Shown one piece after another: positions 1 through 8,179 of a stretch of 17,290 nucleotides of DNA (position 1 is its first letter; each line of letters begins with the position of its first letter). The position numbers and the translations under genes are program-made. A model generated the notes under the pieces. It was not told the DNA's origin and made no database searches. It was given only the letters and a program-made list of their open reading frames with translations. The stretch comes from JBLHKE01 sp047619485 (GTDB lineage Bacteria; Verrucomicrobiota; Verrucomicrobiia; Verrucomicrobiales; DEV007): assembly GCA_047619485.1 (NCBI GenBank), contig JBLHKE010000064.1, positions 1 through 17,290 of the forward strand, read 5' to 3'.

Positions 1-1149
1 CTCCTGCATGACAACATTGCAGGGATCCGCCAGATCAAGACCTACACGATGGAGGAGGCCGAGCACGGTCGTTTCAACAAAGCCAGCGAGCGTGTGCGGC
101 AGACTACCTTGCGTATCATGCGCGCTTGGGCTTCGTACAATCCTGCGATGAGTTTTTTCGGTGCGGCAGGATCGGTGATCGTCATCTGGGTAGGTGGTGG
201 TCTGGCACTGCAGGGCGAGGATGTTTTGAGTCCTGGGCAGCTGGTGGCATTTTTAATCCTGCTGGTATTGTTCTACGAACCCATCTCGAAACTGCACCAG
301 CTCAACCAGTTGATCCAGAGTGGTCGTGCGGCGGGTGAACGGGTGTTCGAGATCCTCGATTCAGAGGAGGAGGCGAACATGCAGGACGGCGAGTCGCTTG
401 AGGATGTGAAGGGTCACGTCGTCTACGAGAATGTCAGCTTTTCCTACACGGATCGGATGTCGACCCTGAGCGGGGTGAACCTAGAAGCGAAGCCGGGGCA
501 GACCGTCGCTCTCGTCGGGCCGACCGGGGCGGGGAAATCGACCATCATCAATTTGCTGACGCGCTTCTACGAACATGATGAGGGGCGGGTGATGATCGAC
601 GGGCGCTGTGTTTCCGGCCTGAAGAAGGACGGGCTGCGCAAGGCGATCGGCTACGTGACCCAAGAGAGCTTCATGTTCAACGGCACGGTGCGCGAGAACT
701 TGCAGATCGCGGATCGGGGCGCGGATGATGCCGCGCTCTGGCGGGTGCTGGAGATCGCCAACGCGGACGCGTTTATCAAGAGGTTGCCGGATGGTTTGGA
801 CACGAACGTCGGCGAGCGGGGGGTGAAGTTGAGCGTCGGGGAGAAACAGCGGGTGAGCATCGCTCGGGCGCTTTTGAAGAACCCGCCGATCTTACTGCTC
901 GATGAGGCGACAGCCAGCGTCGACACCGAGACGGAGCGATTGATCCAGGAGGCGCTCGAACGATTGATGCAAAACCGCACCAGCTTTGTGATCGCCCACC
1001 GCTTGAGCACGGTGCGCAATGCTGACCGGATCTATGTCCTCTCCGGAGGCAAGATTGCGGAGGAGGGGACACACGATGAGTTGTTAGAGGTCGGCGGGAT
1101 CTATGCTGAACTCTGTAAGACTAGTTTCCTCGACGAGGAGGAGGCGTAG
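1..1149 (+). CDS. ABC exporter, MsbA/subfamily-B type (5' end missing)
   Basis: This is the C-terminal part of a half-size ABC exporter with fused membrane and ATPase domains. The frame is open from base 1, ahead of the first ATG at base 49, and begins with a typical coupling-helix region (GIRQIKTYTMEE), so the true start lies outside the window. Two transmembrane stretches follow (about bases 150-280), then the nucleotide-binding domain. That domain has Walker A GPTGAGKST (near base 517), signature LSVGEKQR (from base 829), Walker B ILLLDEAT, D-loop ASVDTE and switch histidine IAHRLST. The signature departs from the usual LSGGQ by Val for Gly and Glu for Gln but keeps the core Ser and second Gly. 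The family exports lipids, lipid A precursors, drugs or peptides as homodimers in the inner membrane; the substrate cannot be told here. The family assignment is secure, the MsbA role only possible. Confidence 0.93.
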   Translation, partial: LLHDNIAGIRQIKTYTMEEAEHGRFNKASERVRQTTLRIMRAWASYNPAMSFFGAAGSVIVIWVGGGLALQGEDVLSPGQLVAFLILLVLFYEPISKLHQLNQLIQSGRAAGERVFEILDSEEEANMQDGESLEDVKGHVVYENVSFSYTDRMSTLSGVNLEAKPGQTVALVGPTGAGKSTIINLLTRFYEHDEGRVMIDGRCVSGLKKDGLRKAIGYVTQESFMFNGTVRENLQIADRGADDAALWRVLEIANADAFIKRLPDGLDTNVGERGVKLSVGEKQRVSIARALLKNPPILLLDEATASVDTETERLIQEALERLMQNRTSFVIAHRLSTVRNADRIYVLSGGKIAEEGTHDELLEVGGIYAELCKTSFLDEEEA

Positions 1150-1168
1150 CACGGAGTTACACTCCGTG
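1150..1168 (+). terminator. Hairpin directly after the ABC exporter stop codon
   Basis: A perfect 7-bp inverted repeat (CACGGAG, loop TTACA, CTCCGTG) begins on the base after the TAG stop. It lies between two convergent genes, which suits transcription termination or mRNA 3'-end protection. No T-run follows, so an intrinsic terminator is not proven. A degenerate copy lies at 1268-1286. Confidence 0.45.
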
Positions 1169-1267
1169 GGATGCAACTCCAACACGGGTTGGTCTCTCTG
1201 TTCCGTGTAAGGGGGTGTAACCGACTTGGCAGGTAGTTCGAGAATCGGGGGGGGCGTAGCGGCAGCC

Positions 1268-1286
1268 CACGGAGTGCAACTCGGTA
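1268..1286. repeat. Degenerate second copy of the CACGGAG hairpin
   Basis: CACGGAGTGCAACTCGGTA repeats the left arm of the 1150-1168 hairpin exactly and its right arm imperfectly. It ends 6 bases before the stop codon of the convergent permease/protease gene. Each convergent gene therefore has one such element at its 3' end. A GCAACTC segment is also shared with bases 1173-1179. This may be a small family of 3'-end hairpins or a REP-like repeat. Confidence 0.4.
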
Positions 1287-1291
1287 CTACG

Positions 1292-3838
1292 CTATTGCAT
1301 CGCGACTACCGCGGCGTTGTAGGCGGCGTGCAGGACGATGCTTGGCCAGAGCTTCTGCGTTCTCGTGTAGAGGAAGGCTGCCGCGGCCCCTAGTAGGAAT
1401 ACCGGCGGGAACGAGAGCGGCGGGTGGATGATGGCGAAGAGCAGGGCGTTTGCTAGAATCGCATACTTCGGAGTCCAGACGCTCTGCATGATTCGCAGCA
1501 CAAAGCCACGGAACACTATCTCCTCAAGGATCGGAGCCGCGAGAACGGCTAGCAGGACGATCTGCCACTCCTTTGGATCGAGCTTGATCAATGCGCTAGC
1601 TTTGGCTGAGTCTTGGAGTGCTTGGAGCGGAGGAAAATTTTCCAGGAGCGCAAGCCAGACCGCCGCGGCGGCGATGCAGACGACTAGGCACGCGGGCAGC
1701 AGCAGGTGCCGCTTTGTCTCCGATGCTGCCAAGTTGGGGAGCTTGTGGTTTAGCATTCGCAGGCCGCAGAAGAGTAGCGCTGCCACGCCACCTGCGATGT
1801 AGGAGAAAAGAATCGCTGTCGGGATGTCGTCCGGTATGGTCGCGATGAGGACGGTGCCAACGATTGCCTGCGCGGCGAAGAAGACAATGATGGCAAAGAT
1901 GGCGCTGGCGAGGGTCAGCTGCGGTTCGGCGTGATCGGTCGGTTCGAGTAGATACTGCAATTTGCGCGTCACCCCTTGCCAGATTCCGAAACCGAAAAAC
2001 CACCACAGCACCAAGGTCGTCAAGATCTGCCAGCCAGTGCCGAACCAGATGACGCTGCCGACCGCGCCGCCGATCAGCATGCAGGCGTAGATCCGGATGA
2101 CCCCGATCTTTGGCCGTTCGCCGCGCGCGGTGTCGGGGAGTTTGGCGTCGCCCATCATGATGGCGTAGACAACCAAGCTGATCACCCAGACCCCAACGAG
2201 AGCGGCGGGAACGCGCCACCAGTCGTCGGCGGGAAATCCTTTCCATAGCCCGAGGCCGGCGATCACCAGACCGGCCATGACCGTGCCGCTGAGACGCCAG
2301 GCGCGAGTGCGCCGTTGGAAGTGGTCAGAGATCGAAACTGGCAGGCTGAAGATCATCCACAGGCTGTTGCTCTCCGACAGCAGGACGTGTGGCGCGGTAG
2401 TGGTCGCTGCCCATACGCCACAGCCGAAGCCGAGCACCGCCAATTTCTGACCTGAGACTTCTGCCAGCATCTCTGGGTTGATCAGCAATTGGTAGAAAAC
2501 CATGATCAGTGGCACCACCAGCACGGTGGTGGCTAGGTTGCGATCGCGCAACAGCAGCAACCACTCGAACCTCGCCAGGCTGGATGTCTTCGCCACCTCT
2601 GTCGCGCGGGAGCTGCGGGTACCCAAGCGTTCGTTTCCGCTCGTCAACCCGCGACGCATCGCCCTAGCTGCCAGCAGCCAGCCGGTGTAGCCACAGGCGA
2701 GCGAACCGATGGAGATCAGCCCGAGGAAGGTCAGCAACCCGGGATAGCCACTCGCCGGCAGCAGGACGATTTTGCCCGGAACGGCGGTCAGCCAGACGGG
2801 CGTGTGTTCGAGCAGCCAATCGATCCAGCCGACCGATCGGCCGCCAGCAATCCCGGCAGCGAAGGCGAGGATCATCGTCAGCGTGCCGAGCACGGTGGCG
2901 ATCGATTGGACGTTCTTTTTCAGCCGGAAACTGGCGCTGGTGCGCATCAACGTCTCGATTGCGAGCTCGAATCCCGCAGTGGCGATGGACAGGGCGAGCG
3001 TGACGATGAACGCGTAGAGCACGGAAGTGATCCCGTATCCCATGGCCCAGAAGAGCACGGAGCATAATGGTGGTAACACGATCCATGCGAGTGGCTTTAC
3101 CAGCGCCGCAGCGGTGAAGCGGCCACTTAGGATTTCGCGACCTGTCAGCGGCAGGCAGTAGAACCATTCCAGTTGGGCATCGAGTGCTCCCAGGTCTTTG
3201 CTGCGCGCCGAGAGCGGTGTCAGGATCAGTGCGACGACGAAGCAGCCGATCACGAAAGCGAGCACCCGCCCGAGCCATTCCTTCGCGTTTGGGCTGAGCT
3301 TGCGGATATCCACGAAAGTGTAGATTTCGCTGCCGCCAGACTCACGCGCGAACCCTTCCATGCCAACTTCTTCGAGCTGTGCGACGAGTCGGTCGGCGCG
3401 TGCTCTGGCGGTCGCTTCGTCCCCCCCCGTTTCGTCCAAGATGGTGTCGGTCAACTGGCGCGAGTTCGTTTCGCGGTGAACGCTGTCTTCGGAGGAGGCC
3501 TCCGGCTGGTCAGCTCGATTCGAAAGGTGGAAGTGCTCGAGAAAGCTGACACGGATCGTCTCGCTCTTGGCACCACTCGGCCACAGGTTTTGCGCATGCC
3601 GGGCGAGGCCGTGGATTCCTTGATAGGCGCTGTTTCCCGCGATGCCTAAGAACAAGACCATCATCAAGATCTGAAGGGCGGGTAGCCGGTCGTGCTTGTA
3701 GGCCGTGGCACTGCGCATGCCTTTTTCTGGAGCCTTGGCCTTGCCGAATTTATTGCGTGCTGACTGCGTGGCCAGCTTCAGGATCGCGAGCGCTTGCGAC
3801 CAGAAACCCGGGAGTCGGGGATGTGGTTGATCAGGCAT
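1292..3838 (-). CDS. ABC-2 type permease fused to CPBP intramembrane protease
   Basis: An 848-residue polytopic membrane protein. The N-terminal part, about 600 residues, is an ABC-2/NatB-like permease: an early transmembrane helix, a long extracytoplasmic segment, then many hydrophobic segments. The C-terminal part is a CPBP (CAAX protease/bacteriocin-processing, Abi) domain with all three motifs visible: EEIVFRG (Glu772, Glu773, Arg777), FAIIH (Phe801, His805) and a C-terminal HAAYN (His837, Asn841). The protease site therefore looks intact. I start it at 3838 rather than at the upstream ATG at 3880. That site has a GGAGAG ribosome site 5 bases upstream and overlaps the ATPase stop by 8 bases, typical of translational coupling. 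With the neighbouring ATPase it should form one transporter, perhaps for Na+ or peptide efflux as in NatAB; the substrate is unknown. Fusions of this kind are known; its physiological role is inference. Confidence 0.9.
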   Translation of the reverse strand: MPDQPHPRLPGFWSQALAILKLATQSARNKFGKAKAPEKGMRSATAYKHDRLPALQILMMVLFLGIAGNSAYQGIHGLARHAQNLWPSGAKSETIRVSFLEHFHLSNRADQPEASSEDSVHRETNSRQLTDTILDETGGDEATARARADRLVAQLEEVGMEGFARESGGSEIYTFVDIRKLSPNAKEWLGRVLAFVIGCFVVALILTPLSARSKDLGALDAQLEWFYCLPLTGREILSGRFTAAALVKPLAWIVLPPLCSVLFWAMGYGITSVLYAFIVTLALSIATAGFELAIETLMRTSASFRLKKNVQSIATVLGTLTMILAFAAGIAGGRSVGWIDWLLEHTPVWLTAVPGKIVLLPASGYPGLLTFLGLISIGSLACGYTGWLLAARAMRRGLTSGNERLGTRSSRATEVAKTSSLARFEWLLLLRDRNLATTVLVVPLIMVFYQLLINPEMLAEVSGQKLAVLGFGCGVWAATTTAPHVLLSESNSLWMIFSLPVSISDHFQRRTRAWRLSGTVMAGLVIAGLGLWKGFPADDWWRVPAALVGVWVISLVVYAIMMGDAKLPDTARGERPKIGVIRIYACMLIGGAVGSVIWFGTGWQILTTLVLWWFFGFGIWQGVTRKLQYLLEPTDHAEPQLTLASAIFAIIVFFAAQAIVGTVLIATIPDDIPTAILFSYIAGGVAALLFCGLRMLNHKLPNLAASETKRHLLLPACLVVCIAAAAVWLALLENFPPLQALQDSAKASALIKLDPKEWQIVLLAVLAAPILEEIVFRGFVLRIMQSVWTPKYAILANALLFAIIHPPLSFPPVFLLGAAAAFLYTRTQKLWPSIVLHAAYNAAVVAMQ

Positions 3839-4601
3839 CCGCGCTCTCCGTTGTCGGGGGATTTGGCGTATCGAGTTCATCGCCGGTCACGTGGAAGAAA
3901 ACATCTTCGAGCGTGGCGACGTTGCCGGCCTGCGCTTTGAGTTCGGCGACCGTGCCGCTGGCGACATTTCTTCCCTGGTGCATGATCTCGCAGCGATCAC
4001 AGAGTTTTTCGGCCTGGTCCAGCAGATGGGTGGAGTATAGAATCGCGCTACCCGCCTCGGCTCGTGCCCGTACGATTTGGAGAAAAGTGCGAGTGGCCAC
4101 CGGATCGAGCCCGTTGGTCGGCTCGTCCATGATCAACACGTCGGGTTTGTGGACGAGCGCCATCATGAAGGCGAGTTTCTTCTTCATGCCCTTCGAGTAG
4201 TTGGCCGCGAACTCGCCGAGGTCGCTGGTCAGCCCGAGTTCGGCACCGACATCATCGATGAATTCCTGCAGCGTTGCCGCGGCAATGCCGCGGACTTTGC
4301 TGACGAATTCGAGCAACTCGATGCCGCGGAGATGCGATTGGAAGGTCGGGTCGTCTGGCAGGTAGCCGACACGTGACTGCACTTCGACGCGGTCGTTAAA
4401 ACTGTCCAAGCCGAAAACTTTGAGGTCGCCAGAGGTCGGTCGCAGCATCCCCATGAGCATCTTGACCGAGGTGGTTTTGCCCGCGCCGTTCGGTCCGAGC
4501 AGGCCGACGATTTCGCCCGGGGCGACCTCGAGGTCGAAGGCGTCCACGGCGGTGAAGGTGCCGAACCTTCGGGTGACGGCGGCGAGTTGGATGGATTTCA
4601 T
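3831..4601 (-). CDS. ABC transporter ATP-binding protein (NatA/CcmA-like)
   Basis: A 256-residue stand-alone ATPase of the ABC-2 transporter class. It shows Walker A GPNGAGKTT at residues 36-44, signature YSKGMKK at 135-141, Walker B VLIMDEPT at 155-162 and switch histidine His192 in YSTHLLDQAE. The Q-loop position reads GYLPDDP, Asp in place of the usual Gln, which occurs in this subfamily. The short extension after residue 225 (LEDVFFHVTG) is the usual tail of NatA-like ATPases. The gene is followed with an 8-base overlap by the permease/CPBP gene, so the two proteins are almost certainly partners energising export across the inner membrane. The ATG at 4601 is the obvious start; no clear Shine-Dalgarno precedes it. 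Confidence 0.94.
   Translation of the reverse strand: MKSIQLAAVTRRFGTFTAVDAFDLEVAPGEIVGLLGPNGAGKTTSVKMLMGMLRPTSGDLKVFGLDSFNDRVEVQSRVGYLPDDPTFQSHLRGIELLEFVSKVRGIAAATLQEFIDDVGAELGLTSDLGEFAANYSKGMKKKLAFMMALVHKPDVLIMDEPTNGLDPVATRTFLQIVRARAEAGSAILYSTHLLDQAEKLCDRCEIMHQGRNVASGTVAELKAQAGNVATLEDVFFHVTGDELDTPNPPTTESADA
3844..3849 (-). promoter_or_regulatory. Ribosome binding site GGAGAG deciding the permease start
   Basis: On the minus strand GGAGAG lies 5 bases before ATG 3838, inside the last codons of the ATPase gene. It supports initiation at 3838 over the upstream in-frame ATG at 3880 and suggests translational coupling of the two transporter genes. Clear Shine-Dalgarno sites are otherwise rare in this window. 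Confidence 0.6.
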
Positions 4602-5012
4602 CGTAGTGGTAGCCAGGTATATCCGCCGAATTCGCGGCGACCGGTGGTCACGACTACTAAACGACTAGGGGCAACGGCCGCTAGTGAATTTCTCGCTAGT
4701 ATCACCGCAAGTAGATTTTTTTCAGGTGCAGGCGTTGGAGTGGGACTCCCCATGCCATCGGCGTCGAGCTGCTCGCGGCCGTTTCGTACTATGGGCGTGT
4801 TCGAAAATAACTTGGACATATCTGCTAGCGCTTAAACCTCCCACCTGCGTTGGAGTTTCCTCCGAGTCGTTCACTACACGAAGCAAACTCTGCCTTGGTG
4901 GTAGGCTCAATGCCTGCCCAGCTATTGACCAGCTTATTTCCGAACAAGCCCTATGTCGCTGCGCCGAAACGCCTAAAGACGTCACTCCAACCTCAGGGTG
5001 TCCAGACCCAAT
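4602..5012. other. Gene-free gap of about 410 bp
   Basis: No convincing gene was found. The frames here are short, lack recognisable motifs, and the longest (4598-4819, minus) overlaps the ATPase start. It separates two minus-strand operons, so it should hold the terminator of the MutS-like gene and the promoter of the ABC pair. The only clear structure is a 7-bp hairpin at 4900-4918 (GGTAGGC, loop TCAAT, GCCTGCC, one G-T pair), about 95 bases beyond the MutS-like stop and without a T-run. No tRNA, 4.5S RNA or riboswitch pattern was recognised. Confidence 0.6.
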
Positions 5013-6815
5013 CTACAGATCCAAGTCGATCATCTCTAGCAATTTAATCGCGTTGGTAGTCGTGGCGAGTCCCTCGCGCATTTGGTAGTCGAAGGTCATC
5101 TTCGGTCCGTCTGGGGTGTCTTCGAACCCCTCGCGGAAGTGCACGGCTTTGGCGACTGGTTTGAGTTCCTCGATCTCTGCCAGCGCGAGGTCGTGGGTGG
5201 TGACGGCGCCGATGGCGTCCTTCTGCAGCAGGTGCCCGATCAGGCGCTGGACGATGGCCTGGCGTTCGACGCTGTTGGTCCCTCGGAGGATCTCGTCGAA
5301 CAGGTAAAGGATGGTGCGCCCCTCGGGCGGATTATCGGCGAGTTGCACGGCTGATTTGATACGGTTGAGTTCCGCCATGAAAAACGAGACGCCCTCGGTG
5401 AGGGAATCTTCGACCCGCAGGCTGGTGACGATGTGGACTGGCGGGAGTCGCAGGGCGGTCGTGCAGGTGGGGGCACCCGCTTGTGCGAGTGCTAGGTTCA
5501 GTCCGAGGCTGCGCAGCAGGGTGCTCTTACCTGACATGTTGGATCCGGTGACGAGCAAAAAATTCCCGGGTGGGCCAATGGTCAGGTCATTGCACACTCG
5601 TGACCCCGCATCGATGAGGGGGTGGCCAAGGTCCTTGGAGACGATCGATTTTTCTACGGAAAATTCGGGAAAAATCCAATCTGGCTCGTCGTGGTGCAGG
5701 CTGGCTAGCGAGGCGGCGGCCTCGATCTGAGCGAGGGCCTCGAACCATCCGGTCACCTTCTCGCTGTGCTTGGCGTGCCATTTTTCCACACCGCTGGCAA
5801 CGTGAAAATCCCACATCAGACCGTATTGGAGAAGCGGGTAGACGATGCTGCCACGGGCGGCGTTGCTGGTGGCGTAATCGCAGAGCTCGTCGACGGCTTC
5901 GTGCGCCCCTTCGATGGCGTCGTGGTGCTGCCGGAGCCAGTCGGATTCGACCTCTAGTTCCTCGAGTTTGGCGAACACCGCGCTGTAGGCTTGCAGCGCC
6001 TTCTCCTCGCGCCGGATGTCAGCGAGAGTGTGGCCAATGTTCTTCGCGAAAATTTTGTTGAGTGCGACCATCACTACCAGTGGCAAGATCCACCACGCCT
6101 TTGTGACGCTGCCACTAGCCTGGACGAGGATGAGCACCAGCAGTGCGGCGGGGAGAAGCTTTGCGGCAAGCATTAGACCCGGGTTGTTGGAGATCCACGG
6201 AGCCTCTTCCGTGCGCACCGGCATGGTGTTTTTCGATTCGTCACGACCAGCGAGATCCCGCCCGGCGAAGTGGAGTTCCTGGCGCCAGTCGAGCTGCGGC
6301 GCGAGTTCGTGAACCGCTGGTTGGCGGGCGGCGGCGACCTCAGGTTCTGCTGGGTTGCTCAACCAGTCGGCGAGCTGTTCGCGACCGCCCGGAGTGATGG
6401 CGGTGTTGAGGAAATGGAACAGCGAGGCCTTGCCAAAAATATCCAAGTCCCTGGCCGTGGTGTGGGATTGGAACTCGACGGGGGTGGGCGGCACGGGGAA
6501 TCGCTCCCAATCGCGAGCCAGTCTGGATGCCGCTTCCTCGTTGATCTGTTTGAGAGCCTTTGCCCGATCAAGCGCTTCCGCGATCTTCCGATGCGATAGC
6601 ACGAGCCCGACGAATAGTGGGATGAGCACCAGCCCGATCGCATACAGCACGTAGCGGATCGCGTCGGGCAGCGGGACGTTGTAGGCGATGAGGAGGCAAG
6701 CGGGGATCCCGAAGAACGTGAAGGTTCGGCGGTTCGACGCTTTGATCGAGCGCGCATCGAGGGCATCGATCTCGGATTGGAAACGCTGGCTGCGTTGTTG
6801 GTAGGTGGCTAGCAT
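5013..6815 (-). CDS. Membrane-anchored MutS-like ATPase (MutS domain V family)
   Basis: A 600-residue protein with the MutS ATPase core at its C-terminal end: Walker A GSNMSGKST near residues 423-431, Walker B YLFDEILRGTNS, and TTHDLALAE, the counterpart of the MutS ATHY region. Unlike MutS it has no N-terminal mismatch-binding domain. Instead it has two hydrophobic segments at about residues 33-75 and a further hydrophobic pair at about 215-255, predicting a membrane-anchored dimer with a cytosolic ATPase. Such proteins are usually labelled 'MutS family DNA mismatch repair protein', but a repair role is not established for them, so the label should be treated with care. The start ATG overlaps the stop of the upstream L-serine ammonia-lyase gene by 7 bases (ATGCTAG), implying co-translation. 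The lower arm (residues 80-210) matches the helical MutS core only loosely. Confidence 0.88.
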   Translation of the reverse strand: MLATYQQRSQRFQSEIDALDARSIKASNRRTFTFFGIPACLLIAYNVPLPDAIRYVLYAIGLVLIPLFVGLVLSHRKIAEALDRAKALKQINEEAASRLARDWERFPVPPTPVEFQSHTTARDLDIFGKASLFHFLNTAITPGGREQLADWLSNPAEPEVAAARQPAVHELAPQLDWRQELHFAGRDLAGRDESKNTMPVRTEEAPWISNNPGLMLAAKLLPAALLVLILVQASGSVTKAWWILPLVVMVALNKIFAKNIGHTLADIRREEKALQAYSAVFAKLEELEVESDWLRQHHDAIEGAHEAVDELCDYATSNAARGSIVYPLLQYGLMWDFHVASGVEKWHAKHSEKVTGWFEALAQIEAAASLASLHHDEPDWIFPEFSVEKSIVSKDLGHPLIDAGSRVCNDLTIGPPGNFLLVTGSNMSGKSTLLRSLGLNLALAQAGAPTCTTALRLPPVHIVTSLRVEDSLTEGVSFFMAELNRIKSAVQLADNPPEGRTILYLFDEILRGTNSVERQAIVQRLIGHLLQKDAIGAVTTHDLALAEIEELKPVAKAVHFREGFEDTPDGPKMTFDYQMREGLATTTNAIKLLEMIDLDL

Positions 6816-8179
6816 TCTGTGACGTTGACGGCGAGTCCGCCGCGTGAGGTTTCTTTGTATTTGGAGCGCATGTCTTTTCCGGTTTCGCGCATCGTGCGGA
6901 TGACCTTGTCGAGTGAGACGAAATGTTGACCGTCGCCACGCATCGCCATGCGCGCCGCGTTGATGGCTTTCACCGCTCCCATCGCATTGCGCTCGATGCA
7001 GGGGATCTGCACGAGGCCACCGATGGGGTCGCAGGTGAGGCCTAGATTATGCTCCATGCCGATCTCGGCGGCGTTCTCGACCTGGGCGGGTTCGCCACCC
7101 TGGTACTCGGCGAGCGCGCCTGCCGCCATCGAGCACGCGACACCGACTTCGCCTTGGCAACCGACATCGGCGCCGGAGATCGACGCGTTCTTTTTGTAGA
7201 GCGACCCGATCGCGGCAGCCGTGAGCAGGAAGCGCGCGATTTTAACATCGGTCGCCCCGCCGATGATCTCGGTGGCGTAGTGCAAAACTGCGGGGATGAT
7301 ACCGGCGGCACCGTTGGTGGGGGCGGTGACGACGCGTCCTCCTGCAGCGTTCTCTTCGTTGACGGCGAGGGCCCAGAGATCGATCCAGTCGAGCGTGATC
7401 ATCGGGTCGTCGACGTTCACCGCATTGGGGGCTTTCACCGAGAGCTTGCGATAGAGGCCGGGGGCACGGCGTTTCACCTTGAGGCCACCGGGGAGGATGC
7501 CTTCGGTGTGGCAACCGCGATCGACGCAGGCGCGCATCGCTGCCCAGATCTCGGCGAGCTTCGTGCGCAGCTCCGATTCAGGGATCAGGGCGCACTCGTT
7601 GCGCCGCATCAACTGGCTGATCGAGATGCCGTGTTCGTCGCAGAGTTCGAGCAACTCATCGCCTGAGGAAAACGGGTAGGGGACTTCGCGCGTCGCGACG
7701 TCGGTGGGTTCAGCTTCGTCTCCGCAGAGGATGAAGCCGCCGCCGATCGAGTAGTAGGTGGATTCGGCGACCGTCTGACCGTCGGGGCCGGCGGCGGTGA
7801 AGCGCATCGCATTGGGATGAGCCGGGAGCGATTTGCGTCGATTGAAGCGGATGTCCTCGGACAGGTCGAAGTGGATCGGCGCGTCGTCCCCGGGGAGCGT
7901 GAGTTTCTTTTCGTTGGCGACTCGATCGAGGATGTCTGGGATGCGATCGGGATCGATCTGATCGGGCGACTCACCGTGGAACCCGAGGATGATGGCTTTG
8001 TCGGTGTCGTGCCCTTTGCCGGTGGCGCCGAGCGAGCCAAACAATTCGGCACTGATGCGGGTGATCGATTTGTCTGCCAAGCCGAGCGCGAAACGCCGCG
8101 CGGCTTTCATTGGACCGACCGTGTGCGAACTGGACGGGCCGATGCCAATGCGGAAAAGTTCGAGTGAGCTGACAAACAC
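6809..8179 (-). CDS. sdaA: L-serine ammonia-lyase, iron-sulfur type
   Basis: Converts L-serine to pyruvate and ammonia in the cytosol with a [4Fe-4S] cluster. The N-terminal signature GIGPSSSHTVGPMKAA and the C-terminal segments APTNGAAGIIPAV, GCQGEVGVACSMAAGAL and MEHNLGLTCDPIGG are all diagnostic of single-chain SdaA. Starting at GTG 8179 gives 456 residues, close to the family length of about 455, with Cys341, Cys383 and Cys394 as cluster ligands. The protein ends in Cys456, matching the C-terminal cysteine that enters the active site and caps the cluster in the Legionella enzyme. The frame stays open upstream to an ATG at 8428, but that 83-residue extension has no family counterpart and would translate straight through the palindromic repeat at 8311-8350, so I reject it. 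No Shine-Dalgarno is visible. The stop overlaps the MutS-like gene by 7 bases. Confidence 0.93.
   Translation of the reverse strand: MFVSSLELFRIGIGPSSSHTVGPMKAARRFALGLADKSITRISAELFGSLGATGKGHDTDKAIILGFHGESPDQIDPDRIPDILDRVANEKKLTLPGDDAPIHFDLSEDIRFNRRKSLPAHPNAMRFTAAGPDGQTVAESTYYSIGGGFILCGDEAEPTDVATREVPYPFSSGDELLELCDEHGISISQLMRRNECALIPESELRTKLAEIWAAMRACVDRGCHTEGILPGGLKVKRRAPGLYRKLSVKAPNAVNVDDPMITLDWIDLWALAVNEENAAGGRVVTAPTNGAAGIIPAVLHYATEIIGGATDVKIARFLLTAAAIGSLYKKNASISGADVGCQGEVGVACSMAAGALAEYQGGEPAQVENAAEIGMEHNLGLTCDPIGGLVQIPCIERNAMGAVKAINAARMAMRGDGQHFVSLDKVIRTMRETGKDMRSKYKETSRGGLAVNVTEC

Noticed and set aside
4598..4819. A 73-residue minus-strand ORF upstream of the ABC ATPase
   Set aside because: It overlaps the ATPase start, has no motif, and its composition looks like non-coding sequence.
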